DNA of 64,000 nt, taken from NCBI GenBank assembly GCA_947629905.1, contig CANRFM010000009.1:21907-85906 (forward strand), read 5' to 3'. Positions within the stretch are counted from its first letter, which is position 1. The number at the start of each line of letters is the position of its first letter. The notes under the pieces were generated by a model. That model had not been told where the DNA came from and did not search any database. It was given only the letters and a program-made list of their open reading frames with translations. The stretch comes from an uncultured Clostridia bacterium (lineage in GTDB: Bacteria; Bacillota; Clostridia; Oscillospirales; Ruminococcaceae). Of the stretch, positions 18,004-27,324 are shown one piece after another. The position numbers were made by a program, and so were the translations under genes.

Positions 18004-19992
18004 ATGAACGAAATTAACAGCAACCCAAGTAAAACAAACCCGAACGATTTCCCGCTCTATTTATTTTATCAGGGCAAGAATAGTGAAGGCTACAAATTCT
18101 TCGGTGTCCATCCGATCACGGAGGATGGGGTGAAAAAACACCGTTTTCGTGTATGGGCACCCAATGCCGTCAGCATCTCTGTGGTGGGCGATTTCAATGA
18201 ATGGGACCGTGAAAAGAACCCAATGGAACTGATTGCAGACGGCGTGTGGGAGGCGGTCATTCCCGGTCTGGCACAATTCGATGCGTACAAGTTCAGCATT
18301 GAAACGAAAACAGGAGAGATCCGGCTGAAATCCGACCCTTACGGCAATCACTTCGAGACCCGCCCTGCGACTGCTTCCAAGATCTATGAGAGCAGCTATA
18401 CGTGGAAGGATGCCGCATGGCTGGAGGAAAAGAAGAAGCAGGTCGTTTACAAGAGACCCATGAATATCTATGAGGTGCATCTGGACTCTTGGAAGCATAA
18501 TCCGGATGGCACAGTGCCGGATTATCCTACCTTTGCACGGGAAATGGTAACATACCTGAAAAAGATGTCCTACACCCACATTGAATTCATGCCCCTGACA
18601 GAATACCCCTATGACGGCTCGTGGGGCTATCAGGTAACCGGCTATTTTGCGCCGACTTCCCGCTACGGAACACCGGATCAGTTCCGTGAGATGATCGATA
18701 TTTTCCACCAAGCGGGCATTGGTGTCATTTTAGACTGGGTGCCGGCGCATTTTCCGAAGGATGCTTCCGGGCTGTATGAATTTGACGGAACGTGCTGCTA
18801 TGAATACACCGACCCGAAGAAGATGGAGCATAAGTCATGGGGGACAAGGGTATTTGACTACGGAAAGGGCGAGGTCTGCTCGTTCCTGATCTCAAGTGCC
18901 TGCTACTGGCTCGATGAATTTCACTTAGACGGGCTGCGTGTGGATGCGGTGGCTTCCATGCTGTATCTGGACTATGACCGGAGAGACGGCGAATGGACTG
19001 CCAATATCAACGGCGGCAACGAGAACCTCGAAGCTGTGGAATTTTTCCGTCACCTCAATGAAGCCGTATTTGCCAAGCACCCGGATGTCCTCATGATCGC
19101 TGAGGAATCCACGGCATGGCCTTTGGTGACAAAGCCGACCGACATCGGCGGTCTGGGCTTTAACTTCAAGTGGAACATGGGCTGGATGAATGATATGCTC
19201 ATGTATATGTCCCTTGACCCGATCTACCGTGCATTCAACCATGATAAGCTGACGTTCTCGTTCTTCTACTGTTTCTCGGAGAACTATATCCTGCCGATCT
19301 CCCACGATGAGATCGTCTACGGCAAGTGCTCCATGATCAACAAGATGCCGGGTCTGGAGGGCGATAAGTTCGCCTCTTATCGTGCATTCCTTGCCTATAT
19401 GATGGCACATCCGGGGAAGAAAATGCTCTTTATGGGACAGGAATTTGCACAGCGCAACGAATGGAATTATCAGACGGAACTGGACTGGCAGCTGCTGAAA
19501 GAAACACCCCACAAGCAGATGCAGGACTATGTGGCAAAGCTCAATGCACTCTATCTGGATACACCGGCACTGTGGGACAATGATGATTCGTGGGGTGGTT
19601 TCAGCTGGATCTCCCATGACGACTACAAGCAGAGTGTCATTGCATTCCGGAGAATTGCCGACGACGGCAGCGAACTGATCGCTGTGTGCAATTTCGTTCC
19701 GGTGACACGGGAGGATTACAAGATCGGCGTACCGTTTGAAGGGGAATACAAGCTTGTATTCAGCACGGATGCCAAGGAATTTGGCGGCAACGGACTTGCC
19801 AAGACTTCCTATGAAACCATTGACTATGGTATGCATGGCTTCGATCAGTGCATTTCCTTGACTTTGCCGGCACTTTCGGTACTCTATCTCAAGCGTGTGA
19901 TGAAGAAACAGCGTCCCAAGACTGCTGCCAAGGAAACAAAGGCAGAAGCGAAAAAAAGCAAGGCAGAAGAACCTGTCAGTGCTGAAGAATAA
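18004..19992 (+). CDS. glgB: 1,4-alpha-glucan (glycogen) branching enzyme
   Basis: Introduces alpha-1,6 branches into glycogen. A CBM48 module lies at about residues 35-120 ([20 protein letters not shown]), and the GH13 barrel follows. The catalytic Asp is in [16 protein letters not shown] (about 312), the Glu in MIAEEST (about 366), and the transition-state Asp in SHDEIVYGK (about 434). Length 662 is typical. The C-terminal tail from 635 is Lys/Ala/Glu-rich ([18 protein letters not shown]), an unusual charged extension. First gene of the glgBCDA operon, behind the promoter at 17954; ribosome site AAGGGGG is seven bases before the start. Confidence 0.96.
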   Translation: MNEINSNPSKTNPNDFPLYLFYQGKNSEGYKFFGVHPITEDGVKKHRFRVWAPNAVSISVVGDFNEWDREKNPMELIADGVWEAVIPGLAQFDAYKFSIETKTGEIRLKSDPYGNHFETRPATASKIYESSYTWKDAAWLEEKKKQVVYKRPMNIYEVHLDSWKHNPDGTVPDYPTFAREMVTYLKKMSYTHIEFMPLTEYPYDGSWGYQVTGYFAPTSRYGTPDQFREMIDIFHQAGIGVILDWVPAHFPKDASGLYEFDGTCCYEYTDPKKMEHKSWGTRVFDYGKGEVCSFLISSACYWLDEFHLDGLRVDAVASMLYLDYDRRDGEWTANINGGNENLEAVEFFRHLNEAVFAKHPDVLMIAEESTAWPLVTKPTDIGGLGFNFKWNMGWMNDMLMYMSLDPIYRAFNHDKLTFSFFYCFSENYILPISHDEIVYGKCSMINKMPGLEGDKFASYRAFLAYMMAHPGKKMLFMGQEFAQRNEWNYQTELDWQLLKETPHKQMQDYVAKLNALYLDTPALWDNDDSWGGFSWISHDDYKQSVIAFRRIADDGSELIAVCNFVPVTREDYKIGVPFEGEYKLVFSTDAKEFGGNGLAKTSYETIDYGMHGFDQCISLTLPALSVLYLKRVMKKQRPKTAAKETKAEAKKSKAEEPVSAEE

Positions 19993-19999
19993 ACCGATT

Positions 20000-20047
20000 C
20001 ACATACAGGGAACACCGGGTGGGGCTGCCCGGATGTTCCTGTATGTG
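20000..20047 (+). other. Strong intercistronic hairpin between glgB and glgC
   Basis: CACATACAGG (20000-20009) pairs with CCTGTATGTG (20038-20047), and the inner arms continue as AACACCGGG with CCCGGATGTT around a GGGGCTG loop. The total stem is about 19 bp. There is no U-run after it, so it is more likely a processing, stabilising or attenuating structure than a full terminator. Confidence 0.6.
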
Positions 20048-20078
20048 TGAAATGATATCGTCTATTAGGAGGAGTATT

Positions 20079-21281
20079 ATGAACGCTAAGAAAAAAGTCA
20101 TTGCAATGCTGCTGGCAGGCGGGCAGGGAAGCAGACTGTATGCCCTGACGCAGAACGTGGCAAAGCCGGCTGTTCCCTACGGCGGAAAGTATCGTATCAT
20201 TGACTTTGCGCTGTCTAACTGCACCAATTCCGGCATTGATACGGTCGGTGTCCTGACACAGTATCAGCCGCTTGTCCTCAATGAGTACATCGGCAACGGG
20301 CAGCCGTGGGATCTGGACAGAATGTACGGCGGCGTGCACGTGCTGTCACCGTTCGAGACCAAAGAGGGTGCGGACTGGTTTCAGGGAACGGCGAATGCTA
20401 TCTATCAGAATATGCGCTTCATTGAACGGTATGACCCGGAGTATGTGATCATCCTCGGCGGCGACCATATCTATAAAATGGACTATTCCAAGCTGGTGGA
20501 GTTCCACGAGAAGAACAATTCCGACGGTACGATCGCTGTCATTGACGTGCCGATGGAGGAGGCTTCCCGGTTTGGCATCATGACCTGTGATGCGGAGAAC
20601 CGTGTGGTACGGTTCACGGAAAAGCCGAAGGAACCCGAATCGACTCTTGCATCCATGGGTATCTATTGCTTCACATGGTCGAAGCTGAAGAAATACCTCA
20701 TCGAGAACGAAAATGCCAACACCGGTTCAAAGGACTTCGGCAAGGATATCATCCCGGCAATGCTTCAGAACAAGGAGAGGCTGTTTGCCTATACCTTTGA
20801 CGGCTACTGGAAGGATGTCGGCACGCTGGACAGCCTGTGGGAAGCCAATATGGACCTGCTGAGCCCGAGTGTTCCGCTTGACCTCTATGACCGTTCGTGG
20901 AAGGTCTATGCCCGCCATAACAATATGCCCCCGCAGTACATCGGCGAAAATGCCAAGATCGAGAACTCCATGATCACGGAGGGTTCGAGCATCAGCGGTG
21001 AGGTGGATTTCTCCGTCATTTTCTCCGGTGTCACCATTGAGGAGGGTGCTGTTGTCAACTACTCCATCCTCATGCCCGGTACGGTCGTGAAGTCCGGTGC
21101 TGTGGTGGAATATGCGATCGTCGGTGAGAATTGCGTGGTAGAATCCGGTGCAAAGATCGGCATCAGCCCTGAAAATATCGAAAACCGTGACGACTGGGGC
21201 ATTGCTGTTGTCGGTCATAATGTAACGGTTTCTTCCAATGCGGTTGTCCGTCCGAAGGACATCATCTCTGAGAATGTGTAA
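20079..21281 (+). CDS. glgC: Glucose-1-phosphate adenylyltransferase, catalytic subunit
   Basis: Makes ADP-glucose from glucose-1-phosphate and ATP, the committed step of bacterial glycogen synthesis. The nucleotide-binding [10 protein letters not shown] is at residues 10-19 and is followed by [20 protein letters not shown]. The substrate-binding loop [16 protein letters not shown] is near 185, and the left-handed beta-helix occupies the last ~110 residues. ATG 20079 follows AGGAGGAG; the frame is open to 20019 but that part contains the hairpin. Twelve bases separate it from glgD, so GlgC and GlgD probably form a hetero-oligomer, as known for Firmicutes. Confidence 0.96.
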   Translation: MNAKKKVIAMLLAGGQGSRLYALTQNVAKPAVPYGGKYRIIDFALSNCTNSGIDTVGVLTQYQPLVLNEYIGNGQPWDLDRMYGGVHVLSPFETKEGADWFQGTANAIYQNMRFIERYDPEYVIILGGDHIYKMDYSKLVEFHEKNNSDGTIAVIDVPMEEASRFGIMTCDAENRVVRFTEKPKEPESTLASMGIYCFTWSKLKKYLIENENANTGSKDFGKDIIPAMLQNKERLFAYTFDGYWKDVGTLDSLWEANMDLLSPSVPLDLYDRSWKVYARHNNMPPQYIGENAKIENSMITEGSSISGEVDFSVIFSGVTIEEGAVVNYSILMPGTVVKSGAVVEYAIVGENCVVESGAKIGISPENIENRDDWGIAVVGHNVTVSSNAVVRPKDIISENV

Positions 21282-21293
21282 GGAGGCTACATA

Positions 21294-22421
21294 ATGGGCG
21301 TAAATAATAATGTACTCGGTCTGATCTTTGCATCATTGCATGATTCTTCCGTTGTGGAACTGACGAAGAAACGGACCATGGGTTCTGTGATGTTCGGCGG
21401 CAGATACCGTCTGATCGATTTCCCGCTTTCCAACATGGTCAATTCCGGTATTACGGAAGTCGGTGTCATCACCAAATCCAATTACGGTTCTCTGCTCGAT
21501 CATCTGGGCACGGGGCGTGAATGGGATCTTGCCCGCAAGAAGGGCGGTCTGAATCTGCTCCCGCCGTTCTCCCAGAGCATCGGCGAGGGCGTGTACAGAG
21601 GCCGTCTCGAAGCATTGAATAATGTGTGGAATTTCGTGGAATATTCCAACTGCGAATATGTGGTTCTCGCAGACTGCGACTTTGTTGCCAATGTGAATTT
21701 TGCTGAGGTGATCAAGCAGCATATTGAGACCAATGCGGATATTACGGTCGTATGCGGGAAGTATACCTACAGTGAGGATTCCGGTTCGGGTGTGGATGTC
21801 ATTCAAATGGATGATACCCGCAGGATCCGTTCCGTGCTGATCGACCCGCAGCTGTCCGGGGAATGCAATATCTGCCTCGATATGTATGTGATGCGCAAGG
21901 ATTTTCTGGCAAAACTCGTCAAGGATGCCGCAAGCCGCAATCAGCCCAGTCTGATCCGGGATTGCTTACAGGCAAGAGTCAACGAGTTCAATTTCATGGG
22001 CTATCAGTTTGACGGCTATTTCTCCAGAATAGATTCTGTCAAGAGCTACTATCAGGCAAATCTTGCCCTGCTCAAGCCGGAGAACCGCAATGCACTGTTC
22101 CTCCCGAATGCCCCCATCTACACCAAGACCGGCGACAACGGTCCTGTAAAATATGGTCTGGAATCCAAGGTGAAAAATTCGCTCATTGCGGATGGCTGCG
22201 TCATCGAGGGGACGGTGGAGAACAGTATCCTGTTCCGTGGTGTCAAGGTCGGCAGAGGCAGCGTGGTGCGCAACTGCGTACTGATGCAGGGAACTGCAAT
22301 TGCTAACAACTGCCAGCTTACCTCTGTCATTACGGACAAGAATGTCACCACGGAGGACGGCAGAGTGCTGACCGGTTCGGAGAGCTATCCTGTTTATATC
22401 GGAAAGAACGCTAAATTATGA
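21294..22421 (+). CDS. glgD: Glucose-1-phosphate adenylyltransferase, GlgD subunit
   Basis: Paralogue of GlgC and regulatory partner in Firmicutes. It keeps the nucleotidyltransferase fold (FGGRYRLIDFPLSNMVNSG near residue 35) and a C-terminal beta-helix with hexapeptide-like repeats, but its N-terminus (VLGLIFASLHDSS) lacks the catalytic AGGxGxRL loop, so it is unlikely to be active alone. Length 375 is normal. Ribosome site AAGGAGG is at 21281-21287. In Geobacillus and Ruminococcus systems GlgD raises GlgC activity (family knowledge). Confidence 0.95.
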   Translation: MGVNNNVLGLIFASLHDSSVVELTKKRTMGSVMFGGRYRLIDFPLSNMVNSGITEVGVITKSNYGSLLDHLGTGREWDLARKKGGLNLLPPFSQSIGEGVYRGRLEALNNVWNFVEYSNCEYVVLADCDFVANVNFAEVIKQHIETNADITVVCGKYTYSEDSGSGVDVIQMDDTRRIRSVLIDPQLSGECNICLDMYVMRKDFLAKLVKDAASRNQPSLIRDCLQARVNEFNFMGYQFDGYFSRIDSVKSYYQANLALLKPENRNALFLPNAPIYTKTGDNGPVKYGLESKVKNSLIADGCVIEGTVENSILFRGVKVGRGSVVRNCVLMQGTAIANNCQLTSVITDKNVTTEDGRVLTGSESYPVYIGKNAKL

Positions 22422-22440
22422 TTTGGAAGGGTGATGAACC

Positions 22441-23859
22441 TTGAATATCCTGTTTGCTGCCAGTGAGGCTGTACCGTTTGCAGCCTCCGGCGGTCTGGCT
22501 GACGTGATCGGGTCGCTGCCTGCTGCCATCCGCAGCAAGGGGCATGACTGCCGGGTCGTCATCCCGCTGTATAAATCCATGCGCCCTGAACTCCGGGCAC
22601 AGCTCACATTTCTGACAAATATTACGGTAGATGTTTCGTGGCGGAAGCAGTATTGCGGTATCTTTACAGCGATCTGGAACGGTGTGACGTATTACTTCAT
22701 CGATAATGAATACTACTTCGGGCGTGAGGGGCTGTATGGCTTCTATGACGACTGCGAGCGCTTTGTATTCTTTTCAAGAGCTGTACTGGAAATGCTGCGC
22801 TATATCGACTTTGCACCGGACATCATCAACGAAAATGACTGGCAGACGGCGCTTATTCCGGTATTCTATCAGGTATTCTACAAGTACCAGCAGGGCTACC
22901 AGAATATCAGGCACGTGTTCACCATCCACAATATCCAGTATCAGGGCTGCTACGGCAGGGAAGTACTCAACGAAGTCATGGGCATCCCGCTGTATCACAT
23001 GGGCATTCTGGAATATGACGGTGCGATCAACATGATGAAGGGCGCTATTGAGACGGCGGATAAGATCACGACTGTCAGTCCCAGCTATGCGTGGGAGATC
23101 CTTGACCCGTGGTATTCGCATGGGCTGGACAGAATTCTTGTCAACAAGCAGTATAAGCTCTGCGGCATTCTCAATGGAATTGATACGGAGCTTTACAACC
23201 CGGCAAAGGATATGCTGATCGCTAAGAAATTCAGTGCATCCCGCCCTGCCGGTAAAAAAGTCTGCAAGGAAGCCTTGCTTTCGGAGCTGGCTTTGCAGGA
23301 GGGAAATGAGCCGGTCATCGGCATTGTGACACGCTTTGTTTCCCACAAAGGCATTGACCTGATCCGTTACGTGTTTGAGGACATTGTCGGCTTAGGGTAT
23401 AAATTCGCCATTCTTGGCAGCGGGGAAAAGGTCTATGAGGACTTCTTCTCTGAAATGCAGTGGCGCTATCCGGACAAGGTGAGCGTGACGCTTGGTTTCC
23501 AGCCGGATCTGGCACGGAAAATTTATGCGGGGGCGGATATGTTCCTGATGCCGTCGCAGAGTGAACCCTGCGGGCTGGCACAGATGATCTCCATGCGGTA
23601 CGGTACGATCCCCATTGTGCGTGAGACAGGCGGTCTGCGGGATTCTGTCAAGGATGACGGCGACAAGGACGGGAACGGCTTTACGTTCAAGACCTACAAT
23701 GCGCATGATATGTTAGATGCCTGCCGGAGAGCAAAGGAAACCTACGATGTGCATGAGGAATGGAGCAAACTCGTGAAGCGGGCGCTTTCCACAGATTTTA
23801 GCTGGGAAAGGTCGGCGGATTCCTATATCGGACTGTATAAAGAGCTGTGCAATCATTGA
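22441..23859 (+). CDS. glgA: Glycogen synthase (ADP-glucose), TTG start
   Basis: GT5 glucosyltransferase that elongates glycogen from ADP-glucose. The start is TTG 22441: it gives the family start MNILFAASEAVPFA, and a GGAAGG ribosome site lies just upstream. The lysine of the usual K-x-G-G-L ADP-glucose loop is replaced by alanine (FAASGGLADV), a change that also occurs in some clostridial enzymes. The C-terminal domain contains the donor-site glutamate in PSQSEPCGLAQM and the RETGGLRD loop. The 472 residues are typical. Last gene of the operon; a hairpin follows at 23878. Confidence 0.94.
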   Translation: MNILFAASEAVPFAASGGLADVIGSLPAAIRSKGHDCRVVIPLYKSMRPELRAQLTFLTNITVDVSWRKQYCGIFTAIWNGVTYYFIDNEYYFGREGLYGFYDDCERFVFFSRAVLEMLRYIDFAPDIINENDWQTALIPVFYQVFYKYQQGYQNIRHVFTIHNIQYQGCYGREVLNEVMGIPLYHMGILEYDGAINMMKGAIETADKITTVSPSYAWEILDPWYSHGLDRILVNKQYKLCGILNGIDTELYNPAKDMLIAKKFSASRPAGKKVCKEALLSELALQEGNEPVIGIVTRFVSHKGIDLIRYVFEDIVGLGYKFAILGSGEKVYEDFFSEMQWRYPDKVSVTLGFQPDLARKIYAGADMFLMPSQSEPCGLAQMISMRYGTIPIVRETGGLRDSVKDDGDKDGNGFTFKTYNAHDMLDACRRAKETYDVHEEWSKLVKRALSTDFSWERSADSYIGLYKELCNH

Positions 23860-23877
23860 GCAGCATAGATAAAAGAA

Positions 23878-23909
23878 AAGGGTGCGCATTCTACGGAATG
23901 TGCACCCTT
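23878..23909 (-). terminator. Intrinsic terminator between glgA and the TSCPD gene
   Basis: Arms AAGGGTGCGCATTC and GAATGTGCACCCTT with a TACG loop make a 14-bp stem with one G-U pair. On the minus strand the stem is followed by CTTTTCTTTTAT, a good U-rich tail for the gene at 23914. On the plus strand the tail is poor, but it may still stop glgA transcripts. Confidence 0.75.
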
Positions 23910-23913
23910 AATG

Positions 23914-24180
23914 TTATGCGGTGGCTGTGGAAGCTTCATACGCCTCCCGGACAGCTTTGGAGAGCTGATCGGAGCAGGAAGTCTGCTTGTAGCCGCAGAG
24001 AACGCCGCTGAGCTTCTTCTCGATCTCCTCGACTGTGTTGCCCTCGACCAAAATGGAAATGGCTTTCAGGTTGCCGTTGCAGCCACCTGTGAAGCGGACG
24101 TTGTGAACGACATTGCCGTCCAGATCCAGTGCAATCACCTGCGAACAGGTGCCTTTTGTCTTGTATTCGTAGTGAAACAT
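23914..24180 (-). CDS. TSCPD domain protein, TIGR03905 type, unknown function
   Basis: An 88-residue cytosolic protein. It matches the small clostridial TSCPD/TIGR03905 family: N-terminal YEYKTKGTCSQ, central VRFTGGCNGNL and C-terminal LCGYKQTSCSDQL. Four conserved cysteines in these motifs suggest metal or redox chemistry; related domains are found in certain ribonucleotide reductases. It is monocistronic, with its own promoter (24254-24282) and terminator (23878-23909). The ribosome site GAGGAGG is just upstream. Biological role unknown. Confidence 0.85.
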   Translation of the reverse strand: MFHYEYKTKGTCSQVIALDLDGNVVHNVRFTGGCNGNLKAISILVEGNTVEEIEKKLSGVLCGYKQTSCSDQLSKAVREAYEASTATA

Positions 24181-24253
24181 GATGATCCTCCTCGTTTCCT
24201 GTTTTTGGTTATTATGTAGCTTGTGGGTTCAGCGTTTTGCTGCTGATATAGCT

Positions 24254-24282
24254 ATTATATCACATTTCCTGATAGAATGCAA
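24254..24282 (-). promoter_or_regulatory. Promoter of the TSCPD gene
   Basis: On the minus strand TTGCAT (24282-24277), 17-bp spacer, TATAAT (24259-24254). The 5' leader is about 70 bases. It diverges from the GH43 promoter, whose -35 begins 114 bases to the right. Confidence 0.65.
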
Positions 24283-24395
24283 TACCAATTCACCGCATTA
24301 TGCGGGAAAAGCATCCTGATTTTGTCAAGGAACACCAAAACAGCTCTCTGCTAACGAAATATTGTAAATTTTTTGTGAACATATGCACAGCAACA

Positions 24396-24424
24396 TTGCT
24401 AAATTCGTCCAAATTTGTTATAAT
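24396..24424 (+). promoter_or_regulatory. Promoter of the GH43-dockerin-esterase gene
   Basis: TTGCTA (24396-24401), 17-bp spacer, TATAAT (24419-24424), about 35 bases before the GH43 gene start. TATAAT is exact; the -35 keeps three or four consensus bases. Confidence 0.6.
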
Positions 24425-24458
24425 ATTTTTAATAAATGTGATTATTGGAGGAATGCTT

Positions 24459-27191
24459 ATGAAACATTGGCTTGCTGCATTCTGTGCAGCCGTCGTTGCA
24501 GTGACGGCAGTTTCCGGTTCCGGGCTTGTCAGCACAGCGCAGAACCCGATCGCACAGAATGTCTACACATCCGACCCTGCCCCGATGGTCTATGGTGACA
24601 CATTTTATATGTACACCGGACACGATGCAGACGGTGCAGACTACTACACCATGCCCGACTGGAAATGCTACTCATCCACGGATATGCAGAACTGGACTGA
24701 CCACGGTACCATTCTGTCATGGGACGATTTCAGCTGGGCGGAGAAGGACACTGCATGGGCAGCACAGTGTATTGAACGGAACGGGAAATTCTATATGTAT
24801 GTGACCCTTGTTCCGGCAGAAACAGGCGGACGTGCCATTGGTGTGGCTGTGGCGGATTCCCCGACCGGTCCGTTCAAGGATGCGCTCGGGAAACCCCTCT
24901 GCGGTCCAAACTGGGATTTCATTGACCCGACGGTCTTTATTGACGATGACGGGCAGGCGTATCTCTATTTCGGAAACCCGAACCCCTACTATGTCCGGCT
25001 GAATGAGGACATGATCTCCTATGACGGGGAAATCACCAAAGTCCAGATGACGACAGAGAGCTTTGGCACAAATCCGGCAGGTGACGGCACTGCCTACACG
25101 GAAGGACCTTGGCTGACAAAGCGTGGCGATCTGTATTATCTGCTCTATGCGGCAAACGGCATCCCGGAGAATATCGCCTACTCCACAGCGCCCACCCCCA
25201 CCGGACCTTGGACATACCGGGGCGTGATCATGCCGACAGAGGGCAGAAGTTTTACCAACCACTGCGGCGTGGTGGACTATAAGGGACATTCCTACTTTGC
25301 CTACCACAACGGTGCACTGGAGGGCGGAAATGGTTTCCAGCGTTCGGCTGCTGTGGAGGAATTTACCTACAATCCGGACGGCACATTCCCGACCATCACG
25401 ATGAGTGAAGCGGGTCCTGCACAGTTGGAGTACGTTGACCCATTCCAGAAGCAGGAAGCGGAAATGATGAGCTGGAGTCAGGGTATCGAAACGGAAGAAT
25501 GTTCTGCCGGCGGTCTGGATGTGGCAAATATCGAGAATGGTGATTATGTCAAAGTCAGCGGTGTAGATTTCGGTGACGGTGCGGACACGTTCACGGCAAA
25601 CATTGCCTCTGCTACACAGGGCGGCACGATCGAGATCCATCTGGACGGCGTAGACGGAACGCTTGCTGGTACTTGTACGGTCCCCTCTACAAACGGCTGG
25701 CAGACGTGGAAAGAGGTCTCCTGCGATGTCAGTGTCAGCGGGCTGCACGATGTGTATTTCGTTTATAAGGGCGGCAGCGGCTATCTGTTCAACGTGGACT
25801 GGTGGCAGTTTGCAGGCGCAGGCGGCAGCCTTGACGAGTATGCTGCCGGGGATGTCAACAACGACGGTGTTGTGGATGTATTTGACTTGGCACTGGCAAA
25901 GTACGGCGTGAAAAATGGCTTCACGGACAAAGCCGCTGAAAAGGCTGCGGATGTCGACCGGAACGGCAAAGCGGAAACGGCAGATCTTTTGCAGATACAG
26001 GATTTTATTCTCGCAAAGATAGACAGCTTCTACCCGGTCACACCGGATGAACCGGATACCCCGGATGAGCCGGATGCCCCGAACCCATGGGCCACCTATG
26101 TAGAAACTGCCTCTCCGGAAATGCAGCAATTCTATGCGGATGCCATTTATCAGCTCGGCAACACTTCCCGTCTTGTGGAGAAGATCCAGAAAGCGCAGAG
26201 CGGAGAAAATGTCACCCTCGCCTACATCGGCGGCTCGATCACGGAGGGTGGCAGGACGGACACCTGTTATGTCAGCCGTTCCGCAAAGTATTTTGCCGAT
26301 ACATTCGGAACGGGCAATAATGTCAGCTTCATCAATGCCGGTCTGTCGGGTACTTCCTCGGTGGTCGGTCTGATGCGTGCGCAGAAAGATATTCTCGATG
26401 CGTCACCGGATATTATCTTCATCGAATTTTCGGTCAACGACCATCCGGAAATGATTTACAAGAAAGGCTATGAAAGCCTTGTGAAACGCTGCCTGACACA
26501 GCCGGGCGCACCGGCAGTTGTCCTCATCATCAACCGGGCAAAGGGCGGTTACTCCATGCAGGAACAAATGGCTGCCATCGGAGAACACTATAATTTGCCC
26601 GTTATCAGCATGGACAATGCACTGACCAAGGCATTCAACAGCGGGCTGCTGACGGTGGACGATTACTACACGGATGAATACCACCCGCATGAACAGGGCA
26701 GCGCCCTCATTTCGGACAGCATTGCCTACTTCTACCGGCAGGCGCTGAAAACAGAAAACCAGACCGGCAGCTACACCATGCCGGCAGATGCGGTATACGG
26801 CACGGAATACAGTGACGGCACGATCGTACCGCTTGACAGCCTGAAAGACTTCAAAACCGGCTCGTTTGCACAGAGTACACCCGGTTATGCTTCGCTCCCC
26901 TACACGCTCAAACACAGTGCATGGGGCGGCTCAGATCCGATCACCTTTACGGCACAGGGCAAGGGCGTATTCATCGTCTACAGCGCAAAGCAGGACAACA
27001 GCTTCGGTGATCTGAATGTGACGGTCAACGGACAGCAGACGACCATCAGCGGCAACAAACTCTACGCATGGGGCGGTCCGGAAGCGGATGTTGCCTATAT
27101 GCAGAACGAAACGGGAACACTCGAAGTATCCATTAACGTGGCAGATGCAGGCTCGGAATTTACGATCTGGGGCATTGGCATCGTACCGTAA
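24459..27191 (+). CDS. Secreted GH43 - CBM6 - dockerin - SGNH esterase, cellulosomal
   Basis: A 910-residue secreted enzyme. After a signal peptide (1-~27) comes a five-bladed GH43 domain (~30-320) with catalytic residues in TSDPAPMVYGD, DFIDPTVF and YTEGPWL; such domains cut arabinoxylan or arabinan side chains. CBM6 covers ~328-450 (ends VDWWQF). A dockerin with two Ca-binding halves (GDVNNDGVVDVFDLAL and ADVDRNGKAETADLLQ) is at ~463-525, in the middle of the chain. An acidic Pro linker leads to an SGNH hydrolase with Ser in YIGGSITEG (~590), Asn in FSVND and Asp/His in DEYHPHEQG (~742), and a final beta-sandwich domain. The start follows TTGGAGG; upstream open frame is non-coding in character. 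An arabinoxylan-deacetylating bifunctional enzyme is likely but not proven. Confidence 0.9.
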   Translation: MKHWLAAFCAAVVAVTAVSGSGLVSTAQNPIAQNVYTSDPAPMVYGDTFYMYTGHDADGADYYTMPDWKCYSSTDMQNWTDHGTILSWDDFSWAEKDTAWAAQCIERNGKFYMYVTLVPAETGGRAIGVAVADSPTGPFKDALGKPLCGPNWDFIDPTVFIDDDGQAYLYFGNPNPYYVRLNEDMISYDGEITKVQMTTESFGTNPAGDGTAYTEGPWLTKRGDLYYLLYAANGIPENIAYSTAPTPTGPWTYRGVIMPTEGRSFTNHCGVVDYKGHSYFAYHNGALEGGNGFQRSAAVEEFTYNPDGTFPTITMSEAGPAQLEYVDPFQKQEAEMMSWSQGIETEECSAGGLDVANIENGDYVKVSGVDFGDGADTFTANIASATQGGTIEIHLDGVDGTLAGTCTVPSTNGWQTWKEVSCDVSVSGLHDVYFVYKGGSGYLFNVDWWQFAGAGGSLDEYAAGDVNNDGVVDVFDLALAKYGVKNGFTDKAAEKAADVDRNGKAETADLLQIQDFILAKIDSFYPVTPDEPDTPDEPDAPNPWATYVETASPEMQQFYADAIYQLGNTSRLVEKIQKAQSGENVTLAYIGGSITEGGRTDTCYVSRSAKYFADTFGTGNNVSFINAGLSGTSSVVGLMRAQKDILDASPDIIFIEFSVNDHPEMIYKKGYESLVKRCLTQPGAPAVVLIINRAKGGYSMQEQMAAIGEHYNLPVISMDNALTKAFNSGLLTVDDYYTDEYHPHEQGSALISDSIAYFYRQALKTENQTGSYTMPADAVYGTEYSDGTIVPLDSLKDFKTGSFAQSTPGYASLPYTLKHSAWGGSDPITFTAQGKGVFIVYSAKQDNSFGDLNVTVNGQQTTISGNKLYAWGGPEADVAYMQNETGTLEVSINVADAGSEFTIWGIGIVP

Positions 27192-27262
27192 AAATACCCT
27201 GTCTGAGAAAGACAGGTGCAATGGTATAGGGAGGATCTGGGGTTTTTTGTATTCATTTACAA

Positions 27263-27291
27263 TTGACAAAAGGGGGCAGATATGGTATACT
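27263..27291 (+). promoter_or_regulatory. Promoter of the transglutaminase-dockerin gene
   Basis: TTGACA (27263-27268), 17-bp spacer, TATACT (27286-27291). The start codon is 34 bases downstream, after AAAAGGAGTG. A small CCTGTCT/AGACAGG hairpin at 27198-27216 between the preceding gene and this promoter may end GH43 transcripts, but it has no immediate U-run. Confidence 0.7.
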
Positions 27292-27324
27292 ATTACTATC
27301 TAAAATAAAAAGGAGTGATCCACT

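Noticed and set aside
24717..26129. 470-codon open frame opposite the GH43 gene
   Set aside because: Shadow of a high-GC third-position coding region; the GH43/CBM6/dockerin reading on the other strand is clear.
27198..27216. CCTGTCT/AGACAGG hairpin after the GH43 gene as a terminator
   Set aside because: Only a 7-bp stem and no T-run directly after it, so it is not called as a separate feature.
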